Of a stretch of 64,000 nucleotides of DNA, positions 44,623-56,038 are shown piece after piece. The position numbers and the translations under genes were made by a program. A model generated the notes under the pieces. That model was given only the letters and a program-made list of their open reading frames with translations. It was not told the DNA's origin and did not search any database. Within the stretch, counting starts at the first letter, position 1; each line of letters starts with the position of its first letter. Origin of the DNA: Cladocopium goreaui (taxonomy: Eukaryota; Sar; Dinophyceae; Suessiales; Symbiodiniaceae); assembly GCA_947184155.2 (NCBI GenBank), contig CAMXCT020006574.1, positions 77,558 to 141,557 on the forward strand. Direction: 5' to 3'.

Positions 44623-45375
44623 AAACCAAAGTGAACTTGGAGTTAGCAAACATAGGATATAGTAAATTATACTTGGACGTTAAACATCCTATATGGATAT
44701 AGTTTCACCCATCGAACCATAGGAGTTCCTGGGATTTAAGAGCCACCATAGGAGTAATGGCTAATTTGGTTTGTAAACCCCATTAACATCCATTCACCAT
44801 AGTTATACGTACCACAAACCTTAGTGAAATTGGAGTTATAAATCAACTTAACATAACTTAGCTATCTAGGGGACGCACTAAAAGCATCCAGTTCTTGGAT
44901 TATATTCTTGATTTGCACATGAGCCGTATGATTCTGACAAATACCATGTACTAAACAACAAGTGAGGTTTGAAATGCTTTACTCAGCAAAACATCTTTGA
45001 CACGTCAAAAGCTTGACCAGGTCGACCATCAAAAATATGGGATCTGAGCTATCATCCAAGTCGACAAATTTCACAGGAGATAAACCCGTGAGACACTGCC
45101 ATAGAGGCCATAGTCATGATATGAACATGTATCATTAACCATTCAATCCTAGCTATCCACTTTTGACCCACACAACTACCAGGAACTCCGAGTATGGTAT
45201 GGAAAATGATGAAACAAACAACAAACCGCTAGGGAAACCGCAATCAAACTAGACAACACACATCTGGGCCATAAAATGTTGTCATTCCCTGACCATCAGC
45301 TAAGAGTTCCCACAGAAAAGCTCTACTGCACCCTGGGGTCCCAAGCTCTTCATTCGGTCTCCTGGCGGGATTTAC
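44623..45375. other. Stretch without supported gene
   Basis: A family E-like fragment (about 44700-44860) and unremarkable sequence; no exon seen. Confidence 0.45.
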
Positions 45376-45418
45376 CCTAGGACTTCCATGGACTTCCGGT
45401 GCTCCGTCAACGACCAAT
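45376..45418 (-). CDS. Short exon of unidentified gene
   Basis: 43 nt between CATAG and AGG|GTAAAT, reading LVVDGAPEVHGSPR. A second frame is open. Confidence 0.4.
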
Positions 45419-45679
45419 CTATGTCAATGTGCAGACTTGGTGTGTGTGGGTGTGTATGTACTGTAATGTTATGTAATGTAAGTGCAACGTAGTGTATATT
45501 GACGCATCATAACATATATATATATAGAGGTATATACATATTGCATATGATGTGGTATTTACGGCTATGGTATCATATTCTGTGTATGTATATATATATA
45601 TATATCTATATATATAATTATATATTATAGTATATGGATAGTTCTCTGCAGGTAAATCAGCTGCACCCCGCTCCTACAC

Positions 45680-45720
45680 CGCTCCAGTGCCGCCATGACG
45701 GCGATTTTCCCGGCGAATCT
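45680..45720 (-). CDS. Short exon of unidentified gene
   Basis: 41 nt between CATTGCAG and CG|GTGTAG, reading RFAGKIAVMAALE. Confidence 0.45.
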
Positions 45721-45991
45721 CTGCAATGGTGAAGTTATATTTCTGCATATCCATAACATACATATGATGCATATCTATGCATATTCTATGTACATGTAAA
45801 TATACAAATACATACAAATACACATTCATAAGGTAAAATAAAGAAATATTCATGTCTTTGGTACACAATTCATACATAGAGACATATTCTATGACATGAC
45901 ACAATGCTGCTAGAACCTTGGAACTTTGGCTCTGGCAGTGTGACAGAACTCTATTACAGTCCGAACCCAGAGTTGCACCATGGTTTTGGAC

Positions 45992-46033
45992 CTTCAAAAA
46001 CTGCCGACAGCTGGCGGGTCCCACAGCATGGAC
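45992..46033 (-). CDS. Short exon of unidentified gene
   Basis: 42 nt, phase 0/0, between ATCCCAG|G and AAG|GTCCAA, reading VHAVGPASCRQFLK. Confidence 0.45.
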
Positions 46034-46055
46034 CTGGGATATTCCATGAGGTCAC

Positions 46056-46163
46056 CGTCTGAGCAGTGGCTACCCCTGTTTCGTCAGTTGGATGATCATC
46101 CCCGAGACGTGACTTTCGAAGATTCTCAAAGGGTATCCCCCGGGACCCTGCCTTGCTCCTTTC
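46056..46163 (-). CDS. Exon of unidentified gene, polar
   Basis: 36 codons, phase 0/0, between CGCTGCAG|G and ACG|GTGACC. Contains RSKAGSRGIPFENLRKSRLG and DDHPTDETGVATAQT. Only 22 bases separate its donor from the next acceptor at 46034, so the two may be alternatives or one exon. Confidence 0.45.
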
Positions 46164-46719
46164 CTGCAGCGGGCAAGGGAGGATGGAGATCTTTGGTTGG
46201 AACATGTTGCATATTTGGATATATTTTACATTACCTGAATATATAAATGTGTGTATATATATATATACACATAATGTGTATATATAAAAATATACATACA
46301 CATAATGTATATATATATATATGGATATAGTAATATATATATGTATATATATAATAATGTATGTATATATAAATATATATACATATATATATATATACAT
46401 ATTGTATTTATAGTTAATGTATATATAAATATAGTATTATATTGTATGTATATGATAATTATTATATATATGTATTATATGCATTGTATGTATGTATATA
46501 TATTTATATATACTATATACACAATATATACACATATAATATGTACATACAGTAGATCCATTCCAGGTGGGGTCATAAGAGCTTTTGAAAAAGAATACGT
46601 GAAGCCTCATTGCAGCGAAGAGGACGGTGCGGAGGCATGGGGAAACGTGTGGCTTCAACCATGTGGGGAACTACGAACGACCCTCCTGAGTTCTAGTGCC
46701 GCGCTATCATGGCCAACTG

Positions 46720-46860
46720 ATACAATGTGGTGCCCCCCAGTGATGTTTGTTGGTTTATAAACCCCATTAACTAGTTATATCTACCATAAACCATAGTTAT
46801 TGGAGTTATTGACCAACTTAGCTATCTAGTGGGCCCCACTTTGTATTCATTTACAGAAGT
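46720..46860. mobile_element. Family E element
   Basis: ACAATGTGGTGCCCCCCAG to GGGCCCCACTTTGTAT with TTTGTTGGTTTATAAACC inside. Related copies at about 1656-1830, 5360-5430, 31676-31835, 34860-34905, 35030-35140, 43408-43445, 52400-52540 and 58830-58970. Confidence 0.55.
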
Positions 46861-47040
46861 CACAACTTTTGCTGGGATTTGATCTTCCTCTGCTTGTAAC
46901 AAAACATCATTAAACCGTCCCATCCGGGACAAGTCTTGGATTTGTTCACCAACAAAATTTCAATATTATTGGTGAAACACCATGACCTACCGGTTTCACC
47001 ATGGATTTACCCACGGTTTCTCTTAGCCTTCATGGGACAC

Positions 47041-47149
47041 TCCCCTTGTTGAAGCCCGGATCGATTCCTTCGGGAGATCCAAGCCGGGGATGCTGATGGG
47101 ATTCGGACTCCGACGACAAAAAAGGCGACATCACAAGTCGTCTTCGAAT
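47041..47149 (-). CDS. Exon of unidentified gene
   Basis: 109 nt between CTATTAG and A|GTGTCC. Contains IRRRLVMSPFLSSESESHQH and PRLGSPEGIDPGFNKG. Confidence 0.6.
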
Positions 47150-47350
47150 CTAATAGTGATGTTTACTATTCATATGTTACTATCATTGTTATATATATAT
47201 GATATATATATATTACTATATTTAATATTTAGTATTTTTTTTTACTATAATATATAGTACTGTTACGAGATCATAATCCACGGAGTTTGACGATCTTTTC
47301 CGCTTCAAAACAGTCAAAGCTCACGAATCAGGTCCAATCGTACTGCACAC

Positions 47351-47406
47351 TTTCAGCGGCAGCTGCGAGCAGGAGCTGCTATGGCAAACCTGCATCTGCC
47401 CTCGAA
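47351..47406 (-). CDS. Exon of unidentified gene, Cys-containing
   Basis: 56 nt between ATGTTAG and AAA|GTGTGC, reading RGQMQVCHSSSCSQLPLK. Confidence 0.45.
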
Positions 47407-47668
47407 CTAACATATAAGTAATGAAACTAGATAGGTAGGGATAGATAGATACATAATGATACATAGATAGTTTGTACATATATATATATATATATACATA
47501 CATATCTAATCTGTTTGATGTATATTATATTATATTATGTAATATTATATTATATTATGTTATATTGAATTATATCACATTGTATTAAATTATTTTATCT
47601 GATGATACATCTACACACGTATCGATATAACGGCCAAACTAATATGGGAATAGCTCACGTCAACTCAC

Positions 47669-47761
47669 GTCAAAATGACGCTGATGCTGGCCCAACACGG
47701 CCGGAACGGAAGCATCGGCATATCCAAATGCAGGTAAATATACCGGTATATTGGAGGTTTC
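47669..47761 (-). CDS. Exon directly after a family F element
   Basis: 31 codons, phase 0/0. It starts at the element end GACTCAG|G and ends GAC|GTGAGT. Reads ETSNIPVYLPAFGYADASVP then AVLGQHQRHFD. Confidence 0.6.
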
Positions 47762-47872
47762 CTGAGTCATAAGGGTACCCCTAGTTATCACCCATGAATA
47801 GATTGGATTTTCCATGAAATAAACCCATCCAGCCATTGGGATATCCCCATGTATGGAAACCCCCACATGTAT
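47762..47872. mobile_element. Family F element at an exon edge
   Basis: Left end TGAGTCATAAGGGTACCCC, right end GGATATCCCCATGTATGG. On the minus strand its end GACTCAG is the acceptor of the exon at 47761. Confidence 0.55.
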
Positions 47873-48174
47873 ATGTATATCATGTAAATATGAATCATTA
47901 ATCGTTGCTGGTGTCAACTTCCCCAAAATAAGTATGCTCATCATTATGATCATCATTCCCAAAATAGATATGCTTGAAACATGTTGAACATGTTTGAAAA
48001 CAAAAAATATTTTAGTGAAACCACCGACCAGATGATCATTGCTTAGATACCCATTCATATTCTATCCCATTTGTTGATGGTTACATTTCCATTTCTTGAC
48101 GCTTAAAACCTCCACATTGTTTATGTAATGTATATCCCTGTACATCTGACCAGTGCTTCAGGGCGCAAATCTAC

Positions 48175-48221
48175 CAAGTCCGGCTTCGGACGCTGAATCC
48201 GGCTGCTGGGAAAAGTCACTG
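48175..48221 (-). CDS. Exon of unidentified gene
   Basis: 47 nt between CGGAG and G|GTAGAT, reading SDFSQQPDSASEAGL. Upstream in frame lies LILWLLDIR, so the acceptor may be further right. Confidence 0.5.
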
Positions 48222-48287
48222 CTCCGAATGTCAAGGAGCCAGAGAATGAGAGAGACACATGGCCCCATCAGTTTGAGGCACAGAAAC

Positions 48288-48365
48288 CTGATTGCTGTGG
48301 GTTTCGAAGATACGTCGATTCACGAAAACGGATCCTGAAATAGCCGGCCACGAATCGTGCGCCTC
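48288..48365 (-). CDS. Exon of unidentified gene, basic
   Basis: 78 nt between CGAAG|G and G|GTTTCT. Contains ARFVAGYFRIRFRESTYLRN. Confidence 0.55.
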
Positions 48366-48413
48366 CTTCGTTAAAGCCAAAGCCAAATCATTCAATCGAA
48401 ATAGTGAAGAAAC

Positions 48414-48495
48414 TGTTGTTGTTTCCAGGCGGAAAACAAATCAATCGGCTGAAACTGGCATTGCAAGCATTTTTCTGGTTGTAGACCCATCACCG
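48414..48495 (-). CDS. Exon of unidentified gene
   Basis: 82 nt after CTTTGAG, ending CA|GTTTCT. Reads VMGLQPEKCLQCQFQPIDLF then SAWKQQ. Other frames and the plus strand are also open here. Confidence 0.4.
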
Positions 48496-48697
48496 CTCAA
48501 AGATCTCAAAGATATGTGAGCTCATCCAATTCTTTGCATTATCGCTACCCTCGGCTATGCTAGAACAACCCTTCTTCGGATATATCCGTTCCACCTATGA
48601 CCACGTTTCGATAGCTTACCCGACAATCCCAGAGGTGATGATGGTCGATTAACCTCATTGACTCCGAAAAATCGTCACACAGCAACTAGGCCGAGAT

Positions 48698-48743
48698 CTT
48701 CCGTGGCCGCAGCTCCGGACCACATCTTTCGTTGGTGGAATCA
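48698..48743 (-). CDS. Possible exon
   Basis: 46 nt after CATGTAG, reading DSTNERCGPELRPRK. No clear donor at the 3' end. Confidence 0.35.
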
Positions 48744-48807
48744 CTACATGGGGGACCCAGTCCCCCTGCGAAGTTCATTTGACAAACCTACTGTGGAGCT
48801 ACCATAC

Positions 48808-48881
48808 TTTCTTAAAAATCGAAACATCCAGGGGCCATGGGGGGTGGACGTCAACTGCAATGATGCACAGTTGCTGCTTTT
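48808..48881 (-). CDS. Exon of unidentified gene
   Basis: 74 nt between ATTCCACAG and AAA|GTATGG, reading KQQLCIIAVDVHPPWPLDVS then IFKK. Long open frames on the plus strand overlap it. Confidence 0.45.
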
Positions 48882-49612
48882 CTGTGGAATATGCAACACT
48901 TCGCAAAAAGAGGGGCACCCCTTATAAAGCATTCCTGATGGGTCTGGGTCACAATTTCATCGCAGAAAATCATCATCACACTTGCTGGACATGTTTCCTA
49001 CGGTTCTCTGGGATCCATTTGTTAAAGAAAAACTAGTGAAGCCTCATGGAAAACCTATTTTATCCAACAAAATGGCCATGAATAGGGTACTATCCACATT
49101 TTTTGGTCCCAATTTATGACCCACACCGATTCATTAACGATTCAGCAAGTGAACAGTTTTCTCTCTCAAGAGGTGCTTGTGCGTCAGCCCAGGCGAGAAA
49201 GCATAGCCTCGAACATGGCATGATTTGGACCCACGTAACGCAGAGGATATGTGTCCGTAGGCACAAATGGATCAAAGTAGATTATATACACATTCATTAT
49301 TTCCAGTAGAAGTGAAGCCAAGTATGTATAGGCAGCCATGTTTACATGTATAGATGCACACTACATGTATGTATGTGCATCCATGAACAATCATGCTCAT
49401 CATGTGTATGCATTGTATGTATATGCACAAACAGTAAATTGTGTACGCGTACATCATATGTATATCATTACATATATAATATATACATAGCTATATACAC
49501 GCAATAAGTAAACGATATAGAACACATGTACAAATTATAAATTTCCATCGCAAAGCCAATCACAATACAAACCAACATGCAGCCCCTGCATTCCTGTGGT
49601 CTCGTGGCTTAC

Positions 49613-49669
49613 CTGTCACCATGGGCATCTACATCGCTGATATCACCAGACCGGATACGTTTCTGGATG
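49613..49669 (-). CDS. Exon of unidentified gene
   Basis: 57 nt between GGGAAG and AG|GTAAGCC (consensus donor), reading IQKRIRSGDISDVDAHGD. Confidence 0.6.
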
Positions 49670-50094
49670 CTTCCCAATCTCAATTATGCACTATATCAAT
49701 GGCCATTTCAGGAACCTAAATTGGAGGTACCTACCATATATAAGGCCTATGTAAGGGAATATCCCCACAACATATGGCCAAAAATATTAAATATGGTACT
49801 AACGTACCTCCATTTTAGGATCCTGGAATTCCCATTGACTATAGAGAACAGGTTGAATAGCAATGTCCGCATGATTCATGTCCAACATGAGGATGTACCT
49901 TATCACATCCTCTCATTGTCATATCTCCAATGATTTTTCCACAATCTGGGGCAAAGGTTATATTTGTTGGTGTACAAACCCCATTAGAATACGAGTACTA
50001 TATGTAGTTATAAGTATCATAGTATATCATAACGTATCATAACCATAGTGTATATAACTATATATAAATATGTTATAAAATGTTATAAACTCAC

Positions 50095-50125
50095 CAAGCA
50101 ATCGCCATTTTCTAGCGCCGCCCCA
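50095..50125 (-). CDS. Microexon
   Basis: 31 nt between CATTCAG and TTG|GTGAGT, reading GAALENGDCL. Confidence 0.4.
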
Positions 50126-50463
50126 CTGAATGATGTTCCGTCATCCCATGGATAAATGGAAGAGCGAAATCCGATGTTTACCACCAGGGATGAAAGCCAT
50201 CAAAAATCATGGGATAAACATGGATAAACATGGGATAATCCTATTAAAATAATGGGATGAACGCCTATAAATCATGGGATGTTTACATATGTTTACCACC
50301 GTTTTCAAGTGATGATTCGGATTTCGCTGGCCCATGTTAGTAAAGCAAATGTCAAAAACCCATATAAATATTCATGCTTCATAAAAATAGCACCTCAAAA
50401 GAAATCGGTCAGTGGAGATGGTGGATCTACCATTGGTCTACCATTGGTCTACCATTGGTCTAC

Positions 50464-50592
50464 CAGTGAGCCGGGTGTCCATGGAGAAAGCCACCAGATA
50501 GTAGCAAAGCTTGGTGACCTGAAACATGTAGAGTCGCTTTCCTGGCAGAGAATATCTGAGGGACCAAAATTTGTTGCCCATAGTGGAAGGTG
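50464..50592 (-). CDS. Exon of unidentified gene
   Basis: 43 codons, phase 0/0, between AATAAG and CTG|GTAGACC. Contains LPLWATNFGPSDILCQESDS and PSFATIWWLSPWTPGSL. An open plus-strand frame overlaps. Confidence 0.5.
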
Positions 50593-50908
50593 CTTATTTC
50601 ATACCATAGTGGATAAATCATAGGTTAAAAAATAGAGATGTTTTAGAATGGTTTGGAATTGGGGAGATGATATGAATACACAAAAAGTCAATCTTTCGTC
50701 CACACAAAAATAGGTAATCTTTTTCTGGCTGGTGATTTTCCATGTGTTTCGCATGAAAATGGCGCATGATTTTCCATTACTTTCTGTTTAATCCTCCATA
50801 TGTTTTTTCCTACATCTTTTCCTCATGTTTTCTATGGCTGGTTATTTTCCATTTTTTCGCAAACAACAGGATTTTCCCATGATTTTCCACTCTCCATCCA
50901 GTTGCTAC

Positions 50909-50985
50909 TTGAAGGATCATCCCGTCTGTACGGAACTGGTGTTTTTCCAAGCCTGGTTTTACAACAGCACCATGGTTTTTCAAAA
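50909..50985 (-). CDS. Exon of unidentified gene
   Basis: 77 nt between CCCATAG and CAA|GTAGCA. Reads LKNHGAVVKPGLEKHQFRTD then GMILQ. Confidence 0.55.
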
Positions 50986-51663
50986 CTATGGGAGCCCGAT
51001 CCACTCTTGGTATTTATTAATAAATAGTGGATTTACTCAAGTAGATAGTGGATTTACCACATAGGTCATGTCCTAGGGAAACCCAACTGCGGATACCTCC
51101 ACCGAAATACCAACCCTAGTTAGCCTAGTTATAAACAATCACGTACCTTTCTTTAGAAAAACAAACGCTGCAAAATTATCTAATATTGGTAAGTTGGTTT
51201 ATAACTAGGTCAACTGTTTGAACACTTACCCAGTTGACCTAGGTATGCGCGTTTGTTTGTTTTTTGTTTGAAATATCAAAGACTTGACTCGAACAATGAC
51301 GCACATACACACACACACACATAACGGAACCTTTTTTCCGAGAAGGATATCTTTCGCCAATGACATGTCATGTTTGACATTAGTAGATCGTTTTAGTAGA
51401 TCGTTTTATTCTCCCCTTCCTAACCGTCATATTTCTTTTAGAGTGACAGAAACAAAAATCCCCAGAAACAACAAAGGGATCAAACAAAGGATAGAAAAAC
51501 AGTGATGGGCCCCACCATGTTCCTGATGTTAAAGTTTTCCCCGCATTCCGGGCCCCAGTCACATTCCATTGTTTGGTTTGTTTCATGTTTCATCAGACCA
51601 CCAGGGAGAAACAAACATCTCAATTCATCTGTGAAGTTGAGAACAATACAACATCATCATATA

Positions 51664-51760
51664 CTGGTTGGTGGTTGACCTACCTCTCTGAAAAATATGA
51701 AAGTCAGTTGGGATTACTATTCCCAATATATGGAAAAACCTGTTCCAAACCACCAGCCAG
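51664..51760. mobile_element. Family B element, possibly exonic on both sides
   Basis: CTGGTTGGTGGTTG to CACCAGCCAG. Flanking minus sequence could join as NDWIAIL-YMMMLYCSQL using a GC donor, but the evidence is thin. Confidence 0.5.
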
Positions 51761-51876
51761 TATAGCAATCCAATCATTGGCTGATTTGAGTCAACGTTTT
51801 TTCATGGTTTGCCCAGGTTTTTTGGGGGCCAACAGTCGGCCCAGATCTACAAAAAGGGACACCCAGATCTGTCAAC

Positions 51877-51925
51877 GACTCCTCTCTGTTCGACTCATCT
51901 GGATGTAATCTGCTTCCGCTACCCT
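51877..51925 (-). CDS. Exon following a family A introner
   Basis: 49 nt from element end CCAG|AGGG to TC|GTTGAC, reading GSGSRLHPDESNREE. Joins in phase to the exon at 52024-52054. Confidence 0.55.
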
Positions 51926-52023
51926 CTGGTACCTTAACATAGCCATGGTTTTTCGATGGCCCTGATCGAAATGGATGGTTTACCTATTAAGACTGATGAT
52001 TTTCCATGGCTATGTTAAATAAC
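51926..52023. mobile_element. Family A introner, 98-nt intron
   Basis: Termini TACCCTCTGGTACC / AATAACCAGAGGGTA. GTTATT donor, CCAG acceptor; phase-1 intron joining two open exons. Confidence 0.65.
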
Positions 52024-52054
52024 CAGAGGGTACATTTAATATGGAATCTGACAA
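52024..52054 (-). CDS. Microexon preceding a family A introner
   Basis: 31 nt between CCGCAG and CTCTG|GTTATT (GT inside the element terminus), reading LSDSILNVPS. Confidence 0.5.
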
Positions 52055-52272
52055 CTGCGGTCCCAGAGGTAATTTTAGTATATTGGATATGGCCATGGTA
52101 AGCTTCCATGTCAAACTCACTGAGCGTTATTGTCCCCAATCAATCCACCACAATGTAGCATGATCCAATTAACCTCCTGTAAACTAACAGTTCGATGTGA
52201 AAAACCTCCATTTGTACATCATTTGATGCGGGAAACCCCACGGGTTTTCCGAATCGTTTTGTAAACGTTGAC

Positions 52273-52328
52273 CCCGGGCAGGGCGCCAAGGCCACACCAA
52301 GGTCAGCCCCAGCCTTGCAGGTAGAAAC
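52273..52328 (-). CDS. Exon beside a family A-like element
   Basis: 56 nt between GAAGCAG|G and GG|GTCAAC, reading VSTCKAGADLGVALAPCP. The donor abuts a diverged family A copy (about 52171-52272). Confidence 0.5.
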
Positions 52329-52896
52329 CTGCTTCACTTTGTCTGATGTATTGGACCATGTACCTGTCTGGCAGTTGAAGGAATGAAGTTCACGACAGAT
52401 GGCTAAGTTGCTTTACAACTCCAAGAACTATGGTTTATGATACTTATAACTTGTAACATCTTATAACTGTGGTAAAGTAAATCATTTAATCGGATTTGTT
52501 AACCAACTTAGAAGTGGGAGGCCCCAATATTGTAGTAGATATATCGAACTAGTTCATTAGGTGAAAATGAATCAAGTTATACCCACATAGCTACGGAAAA
52601 TCCAGCATGTTTAATGGGTACATCATAGAACCAATAAATGGGCATTACTGTATTTAAAAACAACTGTTCGAATCTGTAATTACAGCAGGGTAGTCGGGGG
52701 GCATCATTAGGGGCATCCCCAAGAGAATGATAAACTCCCATAAAAAATGTTGGTCCCCTTATCAATAAACCAAGGCTTTAATGAAAAATCCTAGGTTGAG
52801 ATTGAGCTGCAAAACTGAGGTGCAAGCCGAAGTGGTGATTTTTCGCAAAATTGTTGGGTTTGTTTGGACATGGTTATACAATGTTATACACCAATT

Positions 52897-53001
52897 GGGT
52901 AAATTATAGTAGTTCACTCACCTGAAATGTTGGGTCATTTGGGATGATTCCTCTTATGAACCATTCCAGTGAGATCAGTGAGGTCGTTATAATTTACCCA
53001 G
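52897..53001. mobile_element. Family C element
   Basis: TGGGTAAATTATAGT to TTATAATTTACCCA. Related copies or parts lie at about 15043-15085, 19035-19075, 54300-54395 and 54778-54890. Confidence 0.5.
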
Positions 53002-53167
53002 ATCTATGGACTGTTCAAAGGGAAACAACGATGGTTTGCTGGAAAATCTTCCATTTATACATAGATTACATAGATCATTTTCTCATTGAAACTTCCATTT
53101 ATACATTCTGCCCCAGTTCTTTTTTAGTTGCAAAAAATGTCAACCCCCAAAATAACTATAGAAGTAG

Positions 53168-53281
53168 CATCAGGTTATTTAACAGTTTGCCATGGAACAT
53201 CACCATGCTATTAATAGGTACACCATCTATTTCGATTAGGGCCATCTATACCATGGCTATGTTAGTCATAACCAGATGGTA
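53168..53281. mobile_element. Family A element
   Basis: CATCAGGTTATTTAAC to CATAACCAGATGGTA. Confidence 0.5.
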
Positions 53282-53393
53282 GCCAACAAACATGGGGATT
53301 TCATTGGATTTTCATAGGATTTCATGGGATTGATTGGTGAATATAACTCCAATGATATGTTCTATGGTTCATGCATAAACCCATCGTTTTCAC

Positions 53394-53507
53394 TTGGAGT
53401 TTCCGACCGTTGCCGACCGGCCCCACGGCCCCGCCCCCCAGGATCCCGGAGCACTGACGCCCAGAATCCATCCAGTTGACACCCGGACTGATGACCGACT
53501 TCCTCAT
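53394..53507 (-). CDS. Exon of unidentified gene, Gly-rich
   Basis: 38 codons, phase 0/0, between TGGAG and CAA|GTGAAA. Contains MRKSVISPGVNWMDSGRQCS and GILGGGAVGPVGNGRKLQ. Confidence 0.55.
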
Positions 53508-53885
53508 CTCCACAGTTCCAGTCGTTTTTTTTGGGATTTACATATGATATTAATATGATATTATTACGTATTATTATGTATTATAATTCCCTATGGATCC
53601 ATAAACACTAACACTGTCTGAGAAGGTACGGCTAACCCTCCAAATGATAGGAAATTATACCCCAAACACTTCCTAAGAAGGTACTTGGATCCATAGGGTT
53701 TATGTATTATAATTATATAATTATATATATATATAATTATATATATATACATATATACCTATGCCATATATTCATACTGGATATCATCCCCATGAAAAAT
53801 ATCGATTGTGTGTGATGAAAAGTGCCATGGTATCGTATCCCATGTTTGTTCCTCTACATCCTACCATGTTGCTTGCTGTTTCAAC

Positions 53886-53990
53886 CCCGATATTCTGGGC
53901 ATGAGTCTGGCTGAAATATTTTCGCGAATTCGCGACATCCGAAACTAGCGGTTATCATACGGCCATCGCCGGGGACGGTTCCCCGCAATC
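53886..53990 (-). CDS. Exon of unidentified gene
   Basis: 105 nt between CTTATAG|G and CGGG|GTTGAA. Contains LRGTVPGDGRMITASFGCRE and FAKIFQPDSCPEYR. Part of a run of Cys-bearing exons to 57.2 kb. Confidence 0.6.
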
Positions 53991-54588
53991 CTATAAGGTC
54001 ACTATAATTTATGCAGATAAGTGGAAAATTAACGTCCTCAATAGGTAAGTCGTCATGTTTATCGTCTATTTCCATGGGCTATGGCTTCCAGTTTGCAAAC
54101 TCTTGAATAACCACAGGCTACAAGTAGGGGTAAGTGTTTACATAGATGTGTAAAAACCATGGGAAAACGCGTTCGGAAAATGATCTACAGATGGAGGGTT
54201 TTCCACATCTGGATGAAAATGATGTAATGGATATGAAATAGGGAACATGATCAAACATCCACCGTATATTTTGGCAACCGTATTTTCAGACAAATCCGTC
54301 TATCTGGGCAAATTGTGATATTTCACTACCCTGAAATAAGACCAATATTGAGATACCCCCCAAATCCTAACCATGATTCCAGTGAGGTCGCGATTAAGAG
54401 GTTGGTTCCCAGATTCAATATACTGTACTTTAGTTCTACAGACACCTAGGGCTACCCCTAAATAATCTGGTTAAAATAATAATAAACCATCCCATGTTTG
54501 ATGTTTTTGATCACCAATTTATGGTGAATTTGGGAATGGTTCATGAGTGTTTATTATTGTTTTAGCCACATTAATCCTAAATCATCAT

Positions 54589-54707
54589 CTGGTTGGTGGT
54601 TGACTTACCCCTCTGAAAAATATGACTTCGTCAGTTGGGATTATGAAATTCCCAATATATGGAAAATAATCCATTCATGTCCATTCATGTTCCAAACCAC
54701 CAACCAG
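54589..54707. mobile_element. Family B element
   Basis: CTGGTTGGTGGTTG to AAACCACCAACCAG. Confidence 0.6.
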
Positions 54708-54974
54708 ATATACATATATGATCATATATGTACCAAAAATAATCCATTTATGTTCCCATATATATGGTTATACACCAATTGGGTAAATTATAATAGTTCA
54801 CTAACCTGAAATCTTGGATCATTTGGGATGATTCGCCTGAAATAAACCATCATTCCAGGGCTTGGTCAGTGAGGTCGTGAACTAACCAGTCATCCATATA
54901 AGGCCGAAATTTCAGGGAAAATCCCCAATATAGCCAAACAGATGGTACGTTTACGTACCTCCATGTTACCCAGA

Positions 54975-55160
54975 TGAAATATCAATACATCACCCACCAT
55001 TAACCACCATTATTAACCACAATTAACCACTATTAACCATTATAATTAGCCATTATTAACCATTATTATTAGCCATTATCAACCACCATTAACCACCATT
55101 AACCACTATTAACCACAATTAACCACTATTAACCACTATTAACCACTATTATAATCCATT
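54975..55160. repeat. 10-bp repeat AACCACTATT
   Basis: About 15 imperfect units of AACCACTATT/AACCATTATT. Confidence 0.85.
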
Positions 55161-55227
55161 GATGGGTCATGAACTAAACCATCCAGCCTTTTCCAAGGGA
55201 CCGTCGGTCAAACTGCCATGAGTTCAC

Positions 55228-55308
55228 CAGGGGAGTCACGCGCGAGGCCTTCTCAGTCACAGATGCGCAGCGCATCAGGACGTACAGGAACAACAGCAAC
55301 GGAGGGGC
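55228..55308 (-). CDS. Exon encoding a hydrophobic helix
   Basis: 27 codons, phase 0/0, between TTTCCCCAG|G and CTG|GTGAAC. Reads APPLLLFLYVLMRCASVTEK then ASRVTPL, a possible signal-anchor or membrane helix. A 58-residue open frame on the plus strand overlaps it. Confidence 0.55.
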
Positions 55309-55425
55309 CTGGGGAAATCTCAGAAATCATGGGAAAGCACCGGCTTTTTCCATGGGAAAACTATGGAAAAACGAAGGAACATGATGGAAAATGATGGAAA
55401 TTAGTGGGTTTTTCTATGGGAAAAC

Positions 55426-55514
55426 TCATGGAGCCATTGGAGAAGGGACAACTTCGTGGTCCAACTAAGCCATTGGAGCACGGGTCTTCGCAACAACGAC
55501 AATCAACAAGACTG
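55426..55514 (-). CDS. Cys-rich exon
   Basis: 89 nt after ATAAAG, ending A|GTTTTC. Reads SLVDCRCCEDPCSNGLVGPR then SCPFSNGSM: six cysteines in 29 residues, EGF-like in spacing but not assigned. Another frame (VLLIVVVAKT) is open. Confidence 0.4.
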
Positions 55515-55761
55515 CTTTATTTTCATAGAGATAAATCAGACATTTGGTCATGCAAATTCAGGGTGTGTTGTTTTGTGTTTCTGCAAACTTTGCCTCAAAT
55601 GCATTCAGGGACAAGTCATTACTTGGAGGATCATCCCACTTAGTAAGCCTCCCCCAAGTGGAGTATCCCATGTATAAATGGGTAACAACCAAAGTTCCCC
55701 AGTTACTAACCACTTACGAAGTGGAATGACCCTCGATGTAGCCAGTGGAATATACCGATAC

Positions 55762-55853
55762 CCGTTCGTGAAAATTCACATGGCCACCTAGACAAACACC
55801 GCTATACATGGGGTTTGTTTGCCCGAGCTCCCTAAAATCGTTTGCATAGAACC
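55762..55853 (-). CDS. Exon of unidentified gene
   Basis: 92 nt between TTTGTAG|G and CGG|GTATCG. Reads FYANDFRELGQTNPMYSGVC then LGGHVNFHER. Confidence 0.55.
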
Positions 55854-55939
55854 CTACAAACACCGGTTTGGAAGATGGGTGCCAATATGGTTTTCTCAAC
55901 TTGGACATCGACATATGTGCATGTTGTTTTTAAATCTAC

Positions 55940-56038
55940 TCCAGGATGAGGTTTGTATGTCAAGAAAGCCCCAAAATCATTTCCAGGAACGTCATGAGAA
56001 GGTATGAATTTCACCATATATGGGGATGAGTCAAAACC
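55940..56038 (-). CDS. Exon of unidentified gene
   Basis: 33 codons, phase 0/0, between GTACCAG|G and GGA|GTAGAT. Reads GFDSSPYMVKFIPSHDVPGN then DFGAFLTYKPHPG. Good length and splice sites. Confidence 0.6.

Noticed and set aside
46560-46740. Plus-strand frame GGVIRAFEKEYVKPHCSEED
   Set aside because: Attractive composition, but no plus-strand neighbours; a minus reading with GC donor (TRFPMPPHRPLRCNE) is also possible. Left unassigned.
49191-49275. Minus-strand frame DPFVPTDTYPLRYVGPNHAM
   Set aside because: Protein-like, but no acceptor AG could be found upstream, so it was not listed as an exon.
55214-55390. Plus-strand frame starting MSSPGESRARPSQSQMR
   Set aside because: It overlaps a minus-strand exon with strong splice sites; the start codon lacks supporting context.
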